A stretch of 64,000 bases of DNA, from contig OZ316892.1 in assembly GCA_973895155.1 (NCBI GenBank), positions 5,704,001 through 5,768,000 on the forward strand, in the 5' to 3' direction. The translations under genes were made by a program, and so were the position numbers. The DNA comes from Marsupella aquatica (Eukaryota > Marchantiophyta). Positions 1-12,093 of the stretch are shown here, piece by piece (the first letter of the stretch is position 1; each line of letters opens with the position of its first letter). A model generated the notes under the pieces. The model saw nothing but the letters and a program-made list of their open reading frames with translations, was not told the origin of the DNA and ran no database searches.

Positions 1-958
1 GGTCACTCCAATGCACGGCCTGGTGGCGAAATTCTTCGTCTCTGGAGAGAGTTGCACAAACCCTTCCCTCATTGTCTATGGCCCGGTTCTGCTCACATTC
101 GAGTGAAGGGTTTTGCCCAAATCCGCAAAAGAACAGAGCACAAAAATCGTTGAAAAGAGGAAATTACCACTACCTAAGGAAATCAAATTCTGTCAAAAAT
201 ATAAACCATCAGGAAATCTAAAATGGTCCAACGACAGGACTCAAAATATTTGAGTCCTAGAAAATACCTCCGTTAAGCATTGAGGGCTTCCTCATGCATA
301 AGGCAATTTCATTCGTTTAGTTTTTAAATGTAGTTACCTTTTAATTTGTTAAGGATCCTTTGGAATCTGGAGTTGAGTATCGACCCTGATTCTTCAGGAT
401 TAAAAGACTGTCAGCCGAAAATAAGAACGACTGACCTATCTTAGAACTCGAAAGATTTCTTAGGTGGCTGACGTTGAGGACTGACTGGGCTTCTTCGCAG
501 CACCGGAAGTGATCATCTACAGAAATTCTTACAAACCTCTGCCAATTTCCTCCGATGGCCAAAGCCAAGGACCGACATAACCATATTAGAAAGAGGACAT
601 GCATTACCACAAATTGGAAGTCCCAAATGTTCAGGTGCTGCACGATTCAGACTGTACCAACTCGACATGGAGGACAGGAAATGAGTCAACACAACCCCCA
701 AGATATACGATATGTATACTTATGTAAAGCCTACGATTCCACTCGATCCAATCAACAGGCTGGCTAGGGATGTGGTCTCGAAAGTGCGGAACACTTGGAT
801 AAGTTTCACGAGGAGAGGGCTCGACCTGACCGACCCTTTTACGACGTGACAGCTGGTGGTCCAAAAGAGAATTTGAGAAAGGAGTCAGTTGTGCGATCCT
901 AGAAGAATGGAGATCCTCCGCACCCTATTTAAGATTAAAAAGACTATACAGATTCTCG
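1..958. other. No confirmed gene; possible later exons of the FAD monooxygenase
   Basis: Several overlapping minus-strand frames of 60-100 codons lie here (for example 341-643 and 631-864). None shows a recognisable monooxygenase motif, so they are not called. The stretch is the natural place for downstream exons of the FAD gene, which reads leftwards out of the window. Confidence 0.3.
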
Positions 959-1363
959 TCAAGACTTCTGCAACTTGATTTCGTGGGATTGACGTTTCCC
1001 TTCAAGGGCTTGGCAAGAGCGTTCATCAATGCCCAAGCCAGCTCCAGCAGCAGATAGCGAGCTTGCTTTCTCCAGTACCACCACACTACTGCAGACACCA
1101 GAGTTGAGGAATGCACGCGCGCAGCAGAGTCCAGCTATACTCCCCCCGATAATAATCACCCTCAACTTCCCATCTCCTTTGAGCTTTTTCTCACTTCCGT
1201 CGGATCCTTCCCTCTCAGGTCCTGATCTCTGCTCGGTGTGATTCTCCATGTCCCTGCTGCCAAAAGTTTGGAAAAGATATTGTTTGTCAAAATCACTTCT
1301 CACCTCCTCCTCCATCCAACCATCAATCATATTTTCCACCAATATATCAATAACATTCTCCAT
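959..1363 (-). CDS. FAD-dependent monooxygenase, N-terminal coding piece (partial or broken gene)
   Basis: The frame starts at an ATG at 1363 and encodes 134 residues. Residues about 68-120 form a Rossmann FAD-binding segment: a beta strand RVIIIGGSIAGLCCA with the GxxxAG turn, then VVVLEKAS ending in the acidic residue expected to bind the ribose, then a GAGLGID stretch. That order is typical of plant FAD-binding monooxygenases of the zeaxanthin-epoxidase / urate-hydroxylase-like group, which normally run about 400 residues. The first ~65 residues are acidic and look unstructured. After LEG the likeness stops and a TGA follows 13 codons later, so this is either a first exon whose later exons lie further left or off the window, or a truncated gene. 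A possible next exon at about 640-890 (acceptor near 890) could not be confirmed. The fold is fairly sure; the substrate is unknown. Confidence 0.5.
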   Translation of the reverse strand: MENVIDILVENMIDGWMEEEVRSDFDKQYLFQTFGSRDMENHTEQRSGPEREGSDGSEKKLKGDGKLRVIIIGGSIAGLCCARAFLNSGVCSSVVVLEKASSLSAAGAGLGIDERSCQALEGKRQSHEIKLQKS

Positions 1364-4169
1364 TCTGACAACATGAATGACAAACGAAGAACACGGAATC
1401 TTTCTTGCGCAAAATAGGGCTGATTTTATGAGAGCAAACTACTGATTTGGGATGCTGGCTCAAGATTTGGATTGCATGCGTAACAGAGCTGCAGTTTTAC
1501 TTCGTGGTGCAATCTTCTCTACAGCAACAATTGAAGATCTACGAGCAACTTTCACTGACATAACACTGAAAATTGTGACCGATTTTCGAAAGATTGAAAT
1601 TCGATTATTTGACCAATTCGTTTAAGTCGATCGTAGAGAGGATCATCTTACTTGTTCCGCGAAGTAGACGAGAAGTAGATGAGAAGTAGACGATGCACGC
1701 TGTTGGGACTCAAATTCTCTCACCCTGACATTAGCGAAATTCGAATGACCCAATAACTCAATCATGCAGACGCAAACCTCCCAGTACTGTTGCTCGTCGG
1801 TCATAGGAGGGGCAGTAGGAGCCTGCCCCTCTCATAGGACGCTGTCTGGTGGTGCTGAAATCTTTGTTACTTTCCAAGTGTCACCTCCTTTTGGGCTTGA
1901 TCTCTACACGTTACACGTGGGATCCACGGATATTTTATTTCTCCTGTTGCTAATTCGTGGAGTCCACACATATTTTATTTCCCCCTTTGCCTCGTAGCCA
2001 TGCTCAGCACACAGGATCGCAGTGTCAAGCCCAGCGTGCAATAGGGATATATATCGCAGAGGATTGGGTTTGATATTGTCCTGCAAAGGGGCCAACTCGC
2101 ATGTCGAGATCTTTCAGTTTAATAATATTAAAGCTAACTGGCATGTAGCAGCCTTTAGTTTACTAGCCTGCAGCACTCCCAACTATATGTGTAACATAGG
2201 TGGCGACTGAGAGCAGTATCTTTTGCCCTGCAGAGGTAGGGCTTTTGTTTTATCATGAAGTTTGAGGTTGGGATGGCAAGGGTCAGGAAGTTTCTTAATT
2301 TTTCACCGGGCATGGGAGGGTGTTCAGGCAGCTTTCCCTTGCTCACTTATTTGCATTTCCCTTGCTCACTTATTTGCTGCCATGAGTAAGGTAGAGGGCC
2401 AAAAATGGTAGGCAGCTCACATGGGAGTTGGCTCTTATGAAAATTGCCCAGAGGTGCTTGTGCTTTCCTTTCTGTAAAATTTGCACATTGCTACCAAGTG
2501 AAATGATCTGCCAATGATAGTAACAAGGAAGTTTTTAGAACACTTCAATTTATTTGCCAAAATCAATGGTCTAGATATGACTGTATACAGATCTAAAAGT
2601 TTTTTTTTTTGGATAAGCGAAAGACTCTCAGGGCACTAGTAGTGCCACCTGCCTAATATACAAAAGTAAATCCTGTTACCCACCATAGCCGCTGCCAGCC
2701 CCCTCACCAGGCAGTGGTGCACTTGGTATATTGGTTCCATGGGCATGTACTCCTTGTTCCACCCCAACCGCCTCCCAGAGTGCGTCAATAGAGGGTTGTT
2801 TGCTTTACTTCAGTCCCTACAGGCAGTGTCAATAGTGGTCCCCCTTTTCTTAATATTGATCATGCAAAATGATATCTATGTTAGTCCCAGAGTGATAAAA
2901 ACAAAGGCACGTGTTTGTTACTTCAATGAAACAAATTAATCAATTGACCAATTAAGATGTGTGATCATGTCCACTTCCATCATGACCACTTCATTGACGT
3001 ATCAGGATAGAAAAGTGGGGAAGTAAGGCCTACGTACAGTGAATTGAGTATAGTATATAAGAAGGCATGAACTTGATTATACAGTTTGACAAGTACTAAC
3101 CATCAAGACCTAAAATATGAGCTCACAATTTTTGCTCATCCATCTTGGATATTGAGCTCATTAATTGACATTCTTGAAAGCCAAATAACCACAGTAACAA
3201 TTCCGTAAGACAAAAAGCCAATCTGCTTGTGGGGATTGTAGACAGAGTATTGAAACAAAAAAAATTCCCAAAAGAAACTTATCTGTATATTTATGCTTCT
3301 TTTGATGAGTTGTTCTTAAGAGAGTTTTCAACAGTTTTCCTTGTTCATGCAAATTGCAAACCTCCAAAACGCGTTGTGCTGTTTTTCTGCCCTGTTCTAA
3401 CTCCGCTACACTATCAATAGTAGTCAGATAATTGGAGAAACCACAACATATGAAGTATTCATTAACTGACCTGAGTTAAGAAATGCAGGTTACAGTTTCA
3501 AAGACGATCAAAACCATTTGGTGATTTGTTTTTTTGTCAAAATAAAGACTCATCTATAGAAGCATAATTTTTGTTCTGGGCCTCTTTTTCCATTGTGACT
3601 CTTTTTGGAAAATTGAAGCAAAAGTCATTCCGGTGAGCATGATTTGCAGACACGTTCAAGCGTTTAACTTTTGCATTTTAAAATCAGAGACTTGGCCTGA
3701 ACTCTCAGTGCTAGCCATAGCCATCCAAAAATGCATTGGTAAAAGCAACAACTAAATTACAATGTAACCCCACTGTAGTAGGGTTACCCTATTATTTTTT
3801 AACTACAGTAGTTCAAGACGGAATACTTTAGTACCAAGAATTTGGGTGATCATGACCTCTACACTTTTTCAGATCCATTGATAGTAGAGCCCATTGGATG
3901 GAGCCACCGTGTGGCTCCATTAAATATAAAGCAAGTAAAGTTTGGGTGTTAACGGGGATGGTGTATCTGAGAGAAATGTCACGGTTGGAACTTGGAAGTT
4001 TGTTTAGGTTGACTATGTGCAGATCATGTTGAGGAAAGTCATGTTTGGGGGAGATTGTTACCTGTTTCATTTAAATATTTGTTTTATTTAATATCTGGGG
4101 GACGACGGGAGCACGTTGTTGCTACTCACAAGTGCATGCAGGGATGCAGTGGATAGAAAGGGCTTCAAA
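1364..4169. other. Gene-less stretch
   Basis: AT-rich sequence with short uninformative frames only. The bases just right of 1363 would be the leader and promoter of the FAD monooxygenase. A poly-T run lies near 2600. I see no RNA gene or complete mobile element. Confidence 0.4.
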
Positions 4170-4375
4170 TACTATTGGCTACTCGGGCATCAATATCCAT
4201 GGGGATGCAGTGGAAAGAGGAGGCTCCATACTCTACTGGCTATGGCTATTCAGGCATGCATTGGAGAGAAGAGTCTCCATAAACTACTGGCTATGGCTAT
4301 TCAGGCATGCAGTGGAGAGAAGAGTCTCCTTACATACTGGCTATGGCTATTCAGGCATGCACTGGATAGTAGAGG
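4170..4375. repeat. Minisatellite, ~51-bp unit, about 4 copies
   Basis: The phrase ACTGGCTATGGCTATTCAGG recurs at 4235, 4286 and 4336, a spacing of 50-51 bp, with a more degenerate copy beginning near 4175. Each unit also contains GCAGTGGAGAGAAGAGTCTCC or a close variant. Frames remain open across the array in two phases, which explains the long ORFs here; no protein family is suggested. Confidence 0.8.
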
Positions 4376-4454
4376 ATGCACATACTCCAAAGATTATGTT
4401 CAAAAATCTTTGCCAATGGTACTGGTCAGACCAAGCATATCTGACTGCAAAAGA

Positions 4455-4600
4455 ACAAGCAGCCACTAGGGAGACCTGATCCCAAACACAAGAGACCCAA
4501 AACAGAGGAGAAAACAAGGGAAAACCCCATAAGACCAAGAGCGGAAAAGCCCAAGAGTCCTCAACAATGGCAAATAAACCAAGCCTTACCAAGAACCAAA
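4455..4600 (+). repeat. Dispersed repeat, retroelement 3'-end-like, copy 1
   Basis: Short A-rich sequence with GGGAGACCTGATCCCAA, CCAAGAGTCCTCAACAATGG and similar phrases. It matches the segments at 38118-38280 (same strand) and 39405-39605 (opposite strand) in the same order. No coding sequence. It is probably the 3' tail of a truncated retroelement family. Confidence 0.45.
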
Positions 4601-5357
4601 CTAAAAAGCCTGTTCCAAGTTATGGAGTAACAACACAGGAGGGTCACAACGAGTAATTTGACTAGGGGCCTTAAACCACCACTGGCCATATAAAAGGAGG
4701 AGTGTCCAAAACTTCTCACTTTTTCATATTCTCTCCTCTACCCTCAGACTTTCCTCCACAATTTTGCAAAAAAAGTACTAAAAATGGTAAAATTTATGTA
4801 ACCAGATTTTTGTCTTGGCTAGTGGCTGTTTAAACCAAACCACCTTGTTCAAACTCTCATTGAATGACAAAAAAAGGATTATATCATTAACCAAGACCTA
4901 CCTCTGACTTGGAAAATTGCATGATAAAGGACCTAAATGTGAGGCACTGGCAAGGGCCCCAATGTCTTGTGGGTCCTTGTAAAACAGTCTTGCATTGTTC
5001 TTGATTGCATCAGCGACAAGCTATGAGTTCTTTGTTTACTATATATATCATGGTCCATCATCTTGGAACAAACTTCAGTTTTAGTCCTATAGTGATTTCA
5101 TTCATGATTTTTTAGTGTCTTTGAAAGTACAATCTCAAATTCAGTTATGAAATGATGTCTTCACTATTGTGACTTGAAAAAAATAGAAACTTAAGCCTGG
5201 ATGGACCAAGGGGTTTGTTTTGCCCATCCTCCTGGACTGTGGAACATGTTGACTTACTTCACATCCAAATTTCACACTGACCAGTTGCTTTTGGAATGGC
5301 ACTCCATTTCTTAGAAGGACATTTCAATTTTTTGAGGCGCTCCAACCAACTTAAAAC
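4601..5357. other. Gene-less stretch
   Basis: Non-coding AT-rich DNA between a repeat fragment and the first RLE retrotransposon. It ends in the left copy of that element's target duplication. No gene or RNA seen. Confidence 0.4.
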
Positions 5358-5366
5358 TGGTGCTTT

Positions 5367-7556
5367 AGGGGAATATACACATACTTTTTACAGAAAAAGG
5401 CCAAATAGAGTACAAAAGAATAAACAAGAGAGGTCCCAAGTGGACAAAACCAAACGCAAAAGAAGTGAGCAAAAGGAAACCCTAAAAACCAAGAAAGAGG
5501 AACTAAAAGAAGTGAGCAAAAGGAAACCCCTAAAAACCAAGAAAGAGGAACTAAAACTACCGCAAATGGACCGAGGTCCTCATCATACCTAGCAAATGTG
5601 GCAACAAGCTAGTGGTCTACATCAAGTGTCGAAACTAGATCGGCAAGTGGGACAGGAATGTCCTCTAGGGGGGCTAGCCGCTGCGGAGTCACACTAGCAC
5701 CCACTGTCAGAGATCGACGATAGACGGCCCGAGCTTGAGCACGCTGTAAGGTGACTGAAATGCGTTGGCGAAAGTGCGTGTCAAAACAGATAGCGGGGGC
5801 CCGATGGGACCCATCCGGCCATGAACATCCCGAGCAGCTTGGCGAAGAAGCCCGTCGAACCGATGATGGAGACGCCCAAATATCTCAAGAGCAAGGGGCA
5901 GGAAGCTATCAGATGAAGCTCGTGCAGCATATTTGGCCTCCTTCGTTGTTGCTGCTCGTGATGCTGCTGCCCCTGCCGTTGTTGCCGCTGTCCCAATGAT
6001 GTCTTGGCTCAATGGGTTTGCCACCACTACATCGGCCAAAGTACGGTGACCTTCACGGACCATGGTAAGATCCACCCGTAACCGCTGTGATGGAGGACCA
6101 GGTAACTCGAGCACCACCTCCCGCCGCGCGCAGACCAAAGAGCCAGAGAGAACCTGAGCAGTCGCATCTCTCACAGCGTCGTGAACAAAAATGGTTTCGC
6201 CGCCCAAACTGCATCGAAGAAGATGGACACCTGTGGCATCACAAGGCTTCCCACAAGTGCAAGTAGGAGGTAAACCAGCAAGAAGTGGGTGGGGCAAGCC
6301 CATACGAAGACGCATGGCTGTCGCAAACTCCGCTGAAGACATCCGCAGGTGAGGAATGACTGGATTGGCCTGAAGCCAGCCTCCTGCGCCCTTCCCTCTG
6401 GAAGAAAGAATCCGAGCTCGGTCCGTGTCAGGTGCCTCGGTGAGGATGCTGGAAAGGGTGAAAGCGTGCATACGCCCAACAAGGTCTGCCTGAAGACGGA
6501 CGGGGTCCAAGGATAAAAACTCCTGGAATGAAGGTAACGCAGCTCGGACAGGATTGGGTAATGATGACCGCGCCATGCGCAAATGAACCTGAAATGGGAG
6601 GGAACCCTCCTTGACCTCCATGAGAGACGAAAGTAAAAAAGGTCGATCCTCAGTAAGGAAACGATCTGCCAACAATGAGAAGGCGGCCGCCCACGCGCCC
6701 AAGAAGGCCAAAGGTGCAAGGCGCTCAGTGGAAGTAAGCCCAAAACCACCGTGAGAAATAGGAAGACTGAGCTGTCGATGAAGCCACGGAGATGAGAGCA
6801 AAGTACCTGGCCCTAAAAGAGAGGCCAAAGTCTCACGAATGGAGACATCAAACGCTCGGAGGTGTAGATAAAGATCCTCGGTAGGGGGATGCGTCCAAGC
6901 CAAATAGGACGCACGAGGGTGGATGTATCTCAACAACAACCCAAATGCTGCCTGAGAGTCTGCTAACTTAGGGAGCATAGGAGTAGGGGCTAAGGCAGCC
7001 TGGAGAGCGTCAGCAATGAAAGATGAGCAAAAGGAGGCGGTACCGACTGGAGAGCCAAGGACCCGAAGACCATCGGCTGGACGTAAGAACCCAGGGGGAA
7101 GCGCAAGATCAGAGGGTAACCCAGTTGGACTCCATGCACGACTCTTCACCGGCTGAACTCGTAAACCGAGGCCCAACAAATGGGTGGAAAGGGTGGCGAG
7201 GGCAGAAGTAACAGCAACAGGTGGACCAATGATGTGGGTGTCATCTGAAAGGGAGGGGAAGATACACTGGGGGTGGGCCGCGGAGGCTTCCCGTAAAGCA
7301 GTAAAATGGGCAATGGCAAAAAGAGGCCCACCCAAAGGGTCACCCTGACGTGTACCTTCTGCAGAAGAAAGAGTGGTATACACTCCTGTAGAGGTGTGAT
7401 GACTATAGAAGAGGGGGGCCTCGAACCCATAAAAACAATGGACAAAGGGGATAAGGGACTGGATGTCTGGATCCGCTGCCCTCAAAGCACGAAAAATTGC
7501 TGCCCGAGAAACCGTATTGAAAGCATTGGAGACATCAACCTGGAGGACAAACCTGG
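5367..7556 (-). mobile_element. 5'-truncated RLE-type non-LTR retrotransposon (copy 1)
   Basis: The element is bounded by a 9-bp direct repeat TGGTGCTTT at 5358-5366 and 7557-7565, taken as its target site duplication. Its 3' end (left side, minus-strand element) reads AATATACACATACTTTTTAC, shared with the copies at 13203 and 17611. Against copy 2 the homology stops at about 7548, inside the reverse transcriptase, so the N-terminal third is missing. 5' truncation with a short target duplication is what target-primed reverse transcription produces. It still carries the catalytic half of the RT and the endonuclease. About 2.2 kb long. Confidence 0.85.
5609..7548 (-). pseudogene. Reverse transcriptase / restriction-like endonuclease polyprotein, 5'-truncated and frameshifted
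   Basis: The surviving frame begins inside the palm domain: VLQVDVSNAFN (motif A aspartate), GTRQGDPLGGPLFA (motif B) and SLSDDTHIIG (motif C; SDD in place of the usual YADD/FADD). After the thumb there is a zinc knuckle CGKPCDATGVHLLRC (C-x3-C-x5-H-x3-C), followed by HDAVRDA, RREVVLELP, RLRVDL and LADVVVANP, the order of a PD-(D/E)XK endonuclease as in R2-like elements. Near 5775 a one-base shift relative to copy 2 moves translation to a wrong C-terminus ending at 5707; the ancestral stop is at 5609-5611. The first residues of the open frame right of 7548 are host flank. Missing N-terminus plus frameshift make it non-autonomous. Confidence 0.8.
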
Positions 7557-7565
7557 TGGTGCTTT

Positions 7566-8425
7566 TGGCAAACTTGTGCATCTAATGTTTTGCAGACTTG
7601 TGCATTTATTTGGACAACTTTTGGATCTTATGTTTCCAGCATAATCTCAAGTGTCCAACCTACTGTATTACCTAACAAAGTTTGAGATTTTTCTGAGATT
7701 AGCCCCATTGCCAATGAATGCGGAGATATTCAAACATTATAAACCACCTGCAAATGGAAATTTCACTTTTGTGAAGGACACCCTGAGGAGTTTGTACGTG
7801 ACCAGTAATTTGGGCATGAGCAACGACTTACAAGTTTGGGGAAGGATGCTTTAATTTTTTGAAGGACTCTTTGAGTAGTTTGTGCATGAGCAACAACTTA
7901 CGACTGCATTAACTAATGGAAATTGGCTGCAAATGATAAGGAGCCCATTTACAGGTCGTATTTCAATCCAAACTGTAAAGAGTGCTATCCAAGCATTTTT
8001 TGATGTTCTGAGTCAGTCTTGTCTTTGTGCTGCTTCCTGTGCTCTCCTTCTCGGGAAGGCAGGTGAACACTTTAGGAACCACATGCAATCTGACATGTTT
8101 ATTTTTATGAAATTTAGCTAATTTTAAAAAAGCAGAGGATGTGAAAGAACTTTAAAAAATGTTTTTAAATAACAAGTTCTCTAATATATTTTTTCTAAAA
8201 CAAATAACACATTAGTATTGAGAAAAATATATCCTAGAATATTCTTTTGCAAATTATGAGTTTTCATATGAGGCTAGTATCACAGATGTTATTGAAAATA
8301 TAAATAAGTTAACGCCCCAATCCTTCATATCCAATGGAATGTGCTCTTCTTGGTATATTACATGCAGCTTGGAAAGATCTTTCTATCCAGCCAAATATCT
8401 TTATTACCCAATTTATACTACTCCA
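7566..8425. other. Gene-less stretch
   Basis: AT-rich sequence with a loosely repeated phrase (TTTGTGCATGAGCAACAACTTA and variants around 7800-7910). Small frames only; no gene seen. Confidence 0.35.
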
Positions 8426-9230
8426 CTAGCCCAATGCCCGTGCATTGCACAGAAGATGTCGAGGTGAGAAAAAGATATCAAGGTGAGAAAAAGATGTTGA
8501 GATGAGAAAAAGATGTCAAGGTCAGAAAAAGATATCAAGGTGAGAAAAAGGTGTGAGGAGTGAAAAATATTTTGAGGTGAGAAAAAGATATCAAGGTGAG
8601 AAAAAGATGTCAAGGAGAAAAAAAGTTGTTGAGGTGAGAAAATTATTTTGAGGTGAGAAAAATATGTCAAGCTAAGACAAAGATGTTGAGGAGAGAAAAA
8701 GATTTTGAGGTGAGGAAAAGATGTTGAGGAAAGAAAAAGATGTCAAGGCAAGGCAAATATATTGATTGAGGTGAGAAAAGACAGGGAAAACGATGTTCAA
8801 GCGAGAAAAAATGTTAAGGCCAAAAAGAGATGCCAAAGGAGGGCAAAGACATTGAGTAAAAAAAAGATGTTGAGGCAAACAAAATATTGAGGCAAACAAA
8901 GATGTTGAGGCAAGAAAAGATGTCAAGATACAAAAAGATGTTGAGGCAAGGCAAAGAAGTCAAGGTGAAGCAAGAAAATATAGGTATAGGCTTTGCAAGG
9001 TATACATTGAGGCATGTGATGTGTCATTGCAGCCATGTCAAGGCAAGGCAAAATTGTTGAGGTGAGACAAAGATGTTGAGGCAAGACAAAATTGTTGAAG
9101 CAAGTTTAGACTGATGTTGAAGTGAGGCAAAGATGTTGTTGTGAGGCAAAAATGTTGAGGTGAGACAAAGAAATGTCATCCGCCAAAAAAATGTAGACAA
9201 TGCAAAGAAATGCAAGTAGGACAAGAAAGT
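8426..9230 (-). mobile_element. Helitron-like element, 3' terminus and adjoining minisatellite
   Basis: Read on the minus strand, the left edge ends in a short palindrome GTGCAATGCAC (8440-8450), then ten bases, then CTAG (8426-8429) followed by T. A hairpin about ten bases before CTRR is the hallmark of a Helitron 3' end. The same arrangement occurs at 42181 (minus) and, degenerate, at 42040-42043 (plus), and the sequence internal to this end (about 9180-9260) matches 41930-42000. No Rep/helicase reading frame is present, so it is non-autonomous. The 5' TC end was not found. Confidence 0.5.
8452..9180. repeat. Long degenerate minisatellite, ~18-20-bp unit
   Basis: About 730 bp built from variants of GAGGTGAGAAAAAGATGTTGA. 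The unit drifts along the array: GTGAGAAAAAG dominates the left side and GAGGCAAGGCAAAGATGTT the right. Its strand bias (almost no C) keeps minus-strand frames open (8413-9224) that encode only repeats rich in S, F and L. It lies just inside the Helitron-like 3' end and may belong to the element. Confidence 0.85.
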
Positions 9231-12093
9231 TGTTTAAACATCTCAAATGTTATTGGGACCATGTTGTCATTGTTGTGATAGCTATGTTGTTGAGGAGAGC
9301 AAGGATGTGGGAGGGTGAGAGGGAGTGCAAGAGAGGTGATGGCCCCTCGGGGCTTTGCACGGTCAAGGTGTGGTTGCACAATGGTATTGGGAGGGGAGCA
9401 TTTTAATTTTTCTCTTCCCCTTTTCCTCTTTCTTCACTCCCTCGCCACTCCATTCCTCCTCCTCTTTCTTACCTTCGGCATCATTAAATAAACCCCAAAA
9501 ATGCAAAATTAAATAATGAGAAGAAAAAAAGGGAATTAAAAGCAAAATTAATTCATTTTTCTTCTTTTTAAAGTTTCATAATTATACTTTATGAATCCAA
9601 AAAGTTTGTGAGCCCCAAAAGTTTCTCCTTCCTATGTGTGCACTTTAATAAAAGAAAAAGCAACATTTAAAATGATGTCACATAAAATCGAATCATCACA
9701 TTTTGGATGATGTCACATAAGAATCATGTCATGTACTCTGTATTCTACTATATCACTTGACAGTCATCAATCAATCAATCCAAGAGTACACAAAATTTTT
9801 AAAAGAAATCCGACGGCTCAGGGTTGATTCTTTCCATTTTCAATTTTGTAAGCACACTAAATAACTTTTTGGTATCATTACATATTATAGAAATAGATGT
9901 ATGACATTTGGTTTCACTTCTATGAAAATGACATATCATGTGCGACGAAGTGTAGACTGGGTCATTTAAATGGTTTTGATGGAAGACTTATTAAATATTC
10001 AATGGAAATATAGAGTTATTTAATTGAAAAATACATATGTGATCACATGATTGATGTTGTACAACTTTATAGAGTGTGACTAAGGTCATAAATGACCCAA
10101 ATTGTTACAGGTGATGTATGACCCTCCATATGATGACCCCCCTCAAGTGTGTGTGTGTGTGGGGGGGAGGGGGGGGGCGAAGGCCCCTTGGCTGAAGTGA
10201 CACATCACATCACATGTATTTCCAAAGATTTGTAGAAGAACACATAGGGCGTGTTTTATTCTTTGGCCGGCTTTAAGAACAATAGGCTTGTTTAATTGTA
10301 GAAGAAAATATGGGTAGAAACTAAAAATTTACTGGGTTAAAAGAAAGAAAAGGTGAGGCAAAACAAATAAATTTACTTACAAGATAGGGGGTCAAACCCT
10401 AAAATGTTGCACATGATGTATGACACTCCCTTAATGACCCCCTCCAGATAAAGATCTATGAATGCAAGATTAAACCCAAAGAATAGCATCAACTTCAGCT
10501 TTTCCAGAAATTGGTTGAAGAAGGGATAGCGTTCAGATCTCATAGTATGGATATTACAGTTGATTATTTTCCAATTCTATATAATTATTGTGTTGAAAGA
10601 CAATCATTGTTCATTTTCTAATATCGAATAGTATGGATATTGAAGTTGATACTTGCCAATTCTTTATAATCATTGTGTTGAAAGACAATCATTGTGCTGA
10701 AAGAATTGGTAGACTACTGAATCCCATATATAACCATGATCTACATTTTAAAGCAAGAAGTACTAGATGAGGGCATATTCATCCTGCCGTGGGCAAAAAC
10801 TATATTAACATTCCACTATTTTAAATCATTGGCTGAAACTGACATTCCGCTATTTTAAGTTATAAAAACTAGTCTTGCGGTTTCCCCAAATATCTATGTT
10901 CAGTTGGGTCCCAAATGTTACTGAAGTGCACTTACAAATCAATGAGGTAGATTTAACATTCCCCTAAATATTTTAAATCATAAAAATTGGTACTGTAGGT
11001 TAGCTAAATATTTGTCTTCATTTTGGTCCCAAATTCACCTTGGGACCCAAATTGCTTGTATTCCAAGAATTCCAGTCTTTATTCGGGAAGTGAATTCCAA
11101 TCTTTATTCCAAAGTGAATTCCAGTGAATTCCAGTCTGAGCAAACCCGGAAGACCCAAGGGGTTTGCTGTGAAGTCAAAATGGATTTCCAAGCTTGGATG
11201 GATTGGTGCAGATTGTCTAAAAAAAAACTCAAGTGGTGCTATGAGTAAAATGTGAAGCACTCAGTCTACTCAAAGTTTCAACTACCACACATGCCAGGTA
11301 GAGTATTAAGGACCTAAATGTATCTTACAATTTATCTTTTTTATTAAATTATAAAAAAAGGTTAGAGTAACTATGTGGAGGGGAAATTTTTTGGGAGAAT
11401 GGAGCAAAGCTCGCAATCAATAGTTCTCTGGCCCCTCTGACACAATATCTTCAAGATAGAAGTGGTGACAAAGTTAGTGATAGGGAAAATATTTGGGCAA
11501 AAGTGATGATTTGGTTATTGAGAGTGTCCTTTTTGGACAGAAATAAACAACAATATCAAAGCATATCTTTATGTTTTAAGCTAGGCATGCACTTTTGGTT
11601 TATCCATAAGGGCTTCATGGACAACATGCAGGTCCATCCAGACTTTAACTTCTGCTCAAACTACTCAGAGCATTCTTCACAAAAGAAAAAATGTGAATGT
11701 TCCTAAAATGATATTTGGTGCTCATGCTCAAACTACTTAGGGCGTCCTCCACATCCGTTGACAGGTTGTTATATCATTTTTGCGCTTCAATTGAAATGGA
11801 GAAATTTATCTCAGAAAACTCTCCAACTTTGTCGGGTAATGGATTGGACATCAGAGAATACGATGGAAAAAGTTGAGCTTAAAAACAAAGATCCAAAAGA
11901 TGTCCAAATAAATTCAAAAGTCTGCCAACAACCAAATGCACTAGTATTCCAAAACCACCACTTTACATACTTCATTGGGGCACCTATAAATACCACTATG
12001 GGGTGTTCTCCTCAAAATTGAAGGGTCTTTCCAAAATCAACCCGACTTTGGAGTAAACTTGCTTATGACATTACTCACTCATGAGAAAAAGGG
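9231..12093. other. Gene-less stretch with simple repeats
   Basis: No gene recognised. A (GT)n run passing into poly-G lies at about 10148-10178. A near-duplicate pair of ~50 bp containing TTGAAAGACAATCATTGT lies at 10550-10700. ATTCCAGT-type short repeats occur at 11068-11130. Frames at 11012-11248 and 11503-11706 show no family signal. Confidence 0.4.

Noticed and set aside
8452-9180. CRISPR-like array of direct repeats
   Set aside because: Units are contiguous and drifting without unique spacers, in a plant-type genome; it is a minisatellite.
8413-9224. Series of Ser/Phe/Leu-rich minus-strand frames
   Set aside because: Produced by the C-poor minisatellite; no gene.
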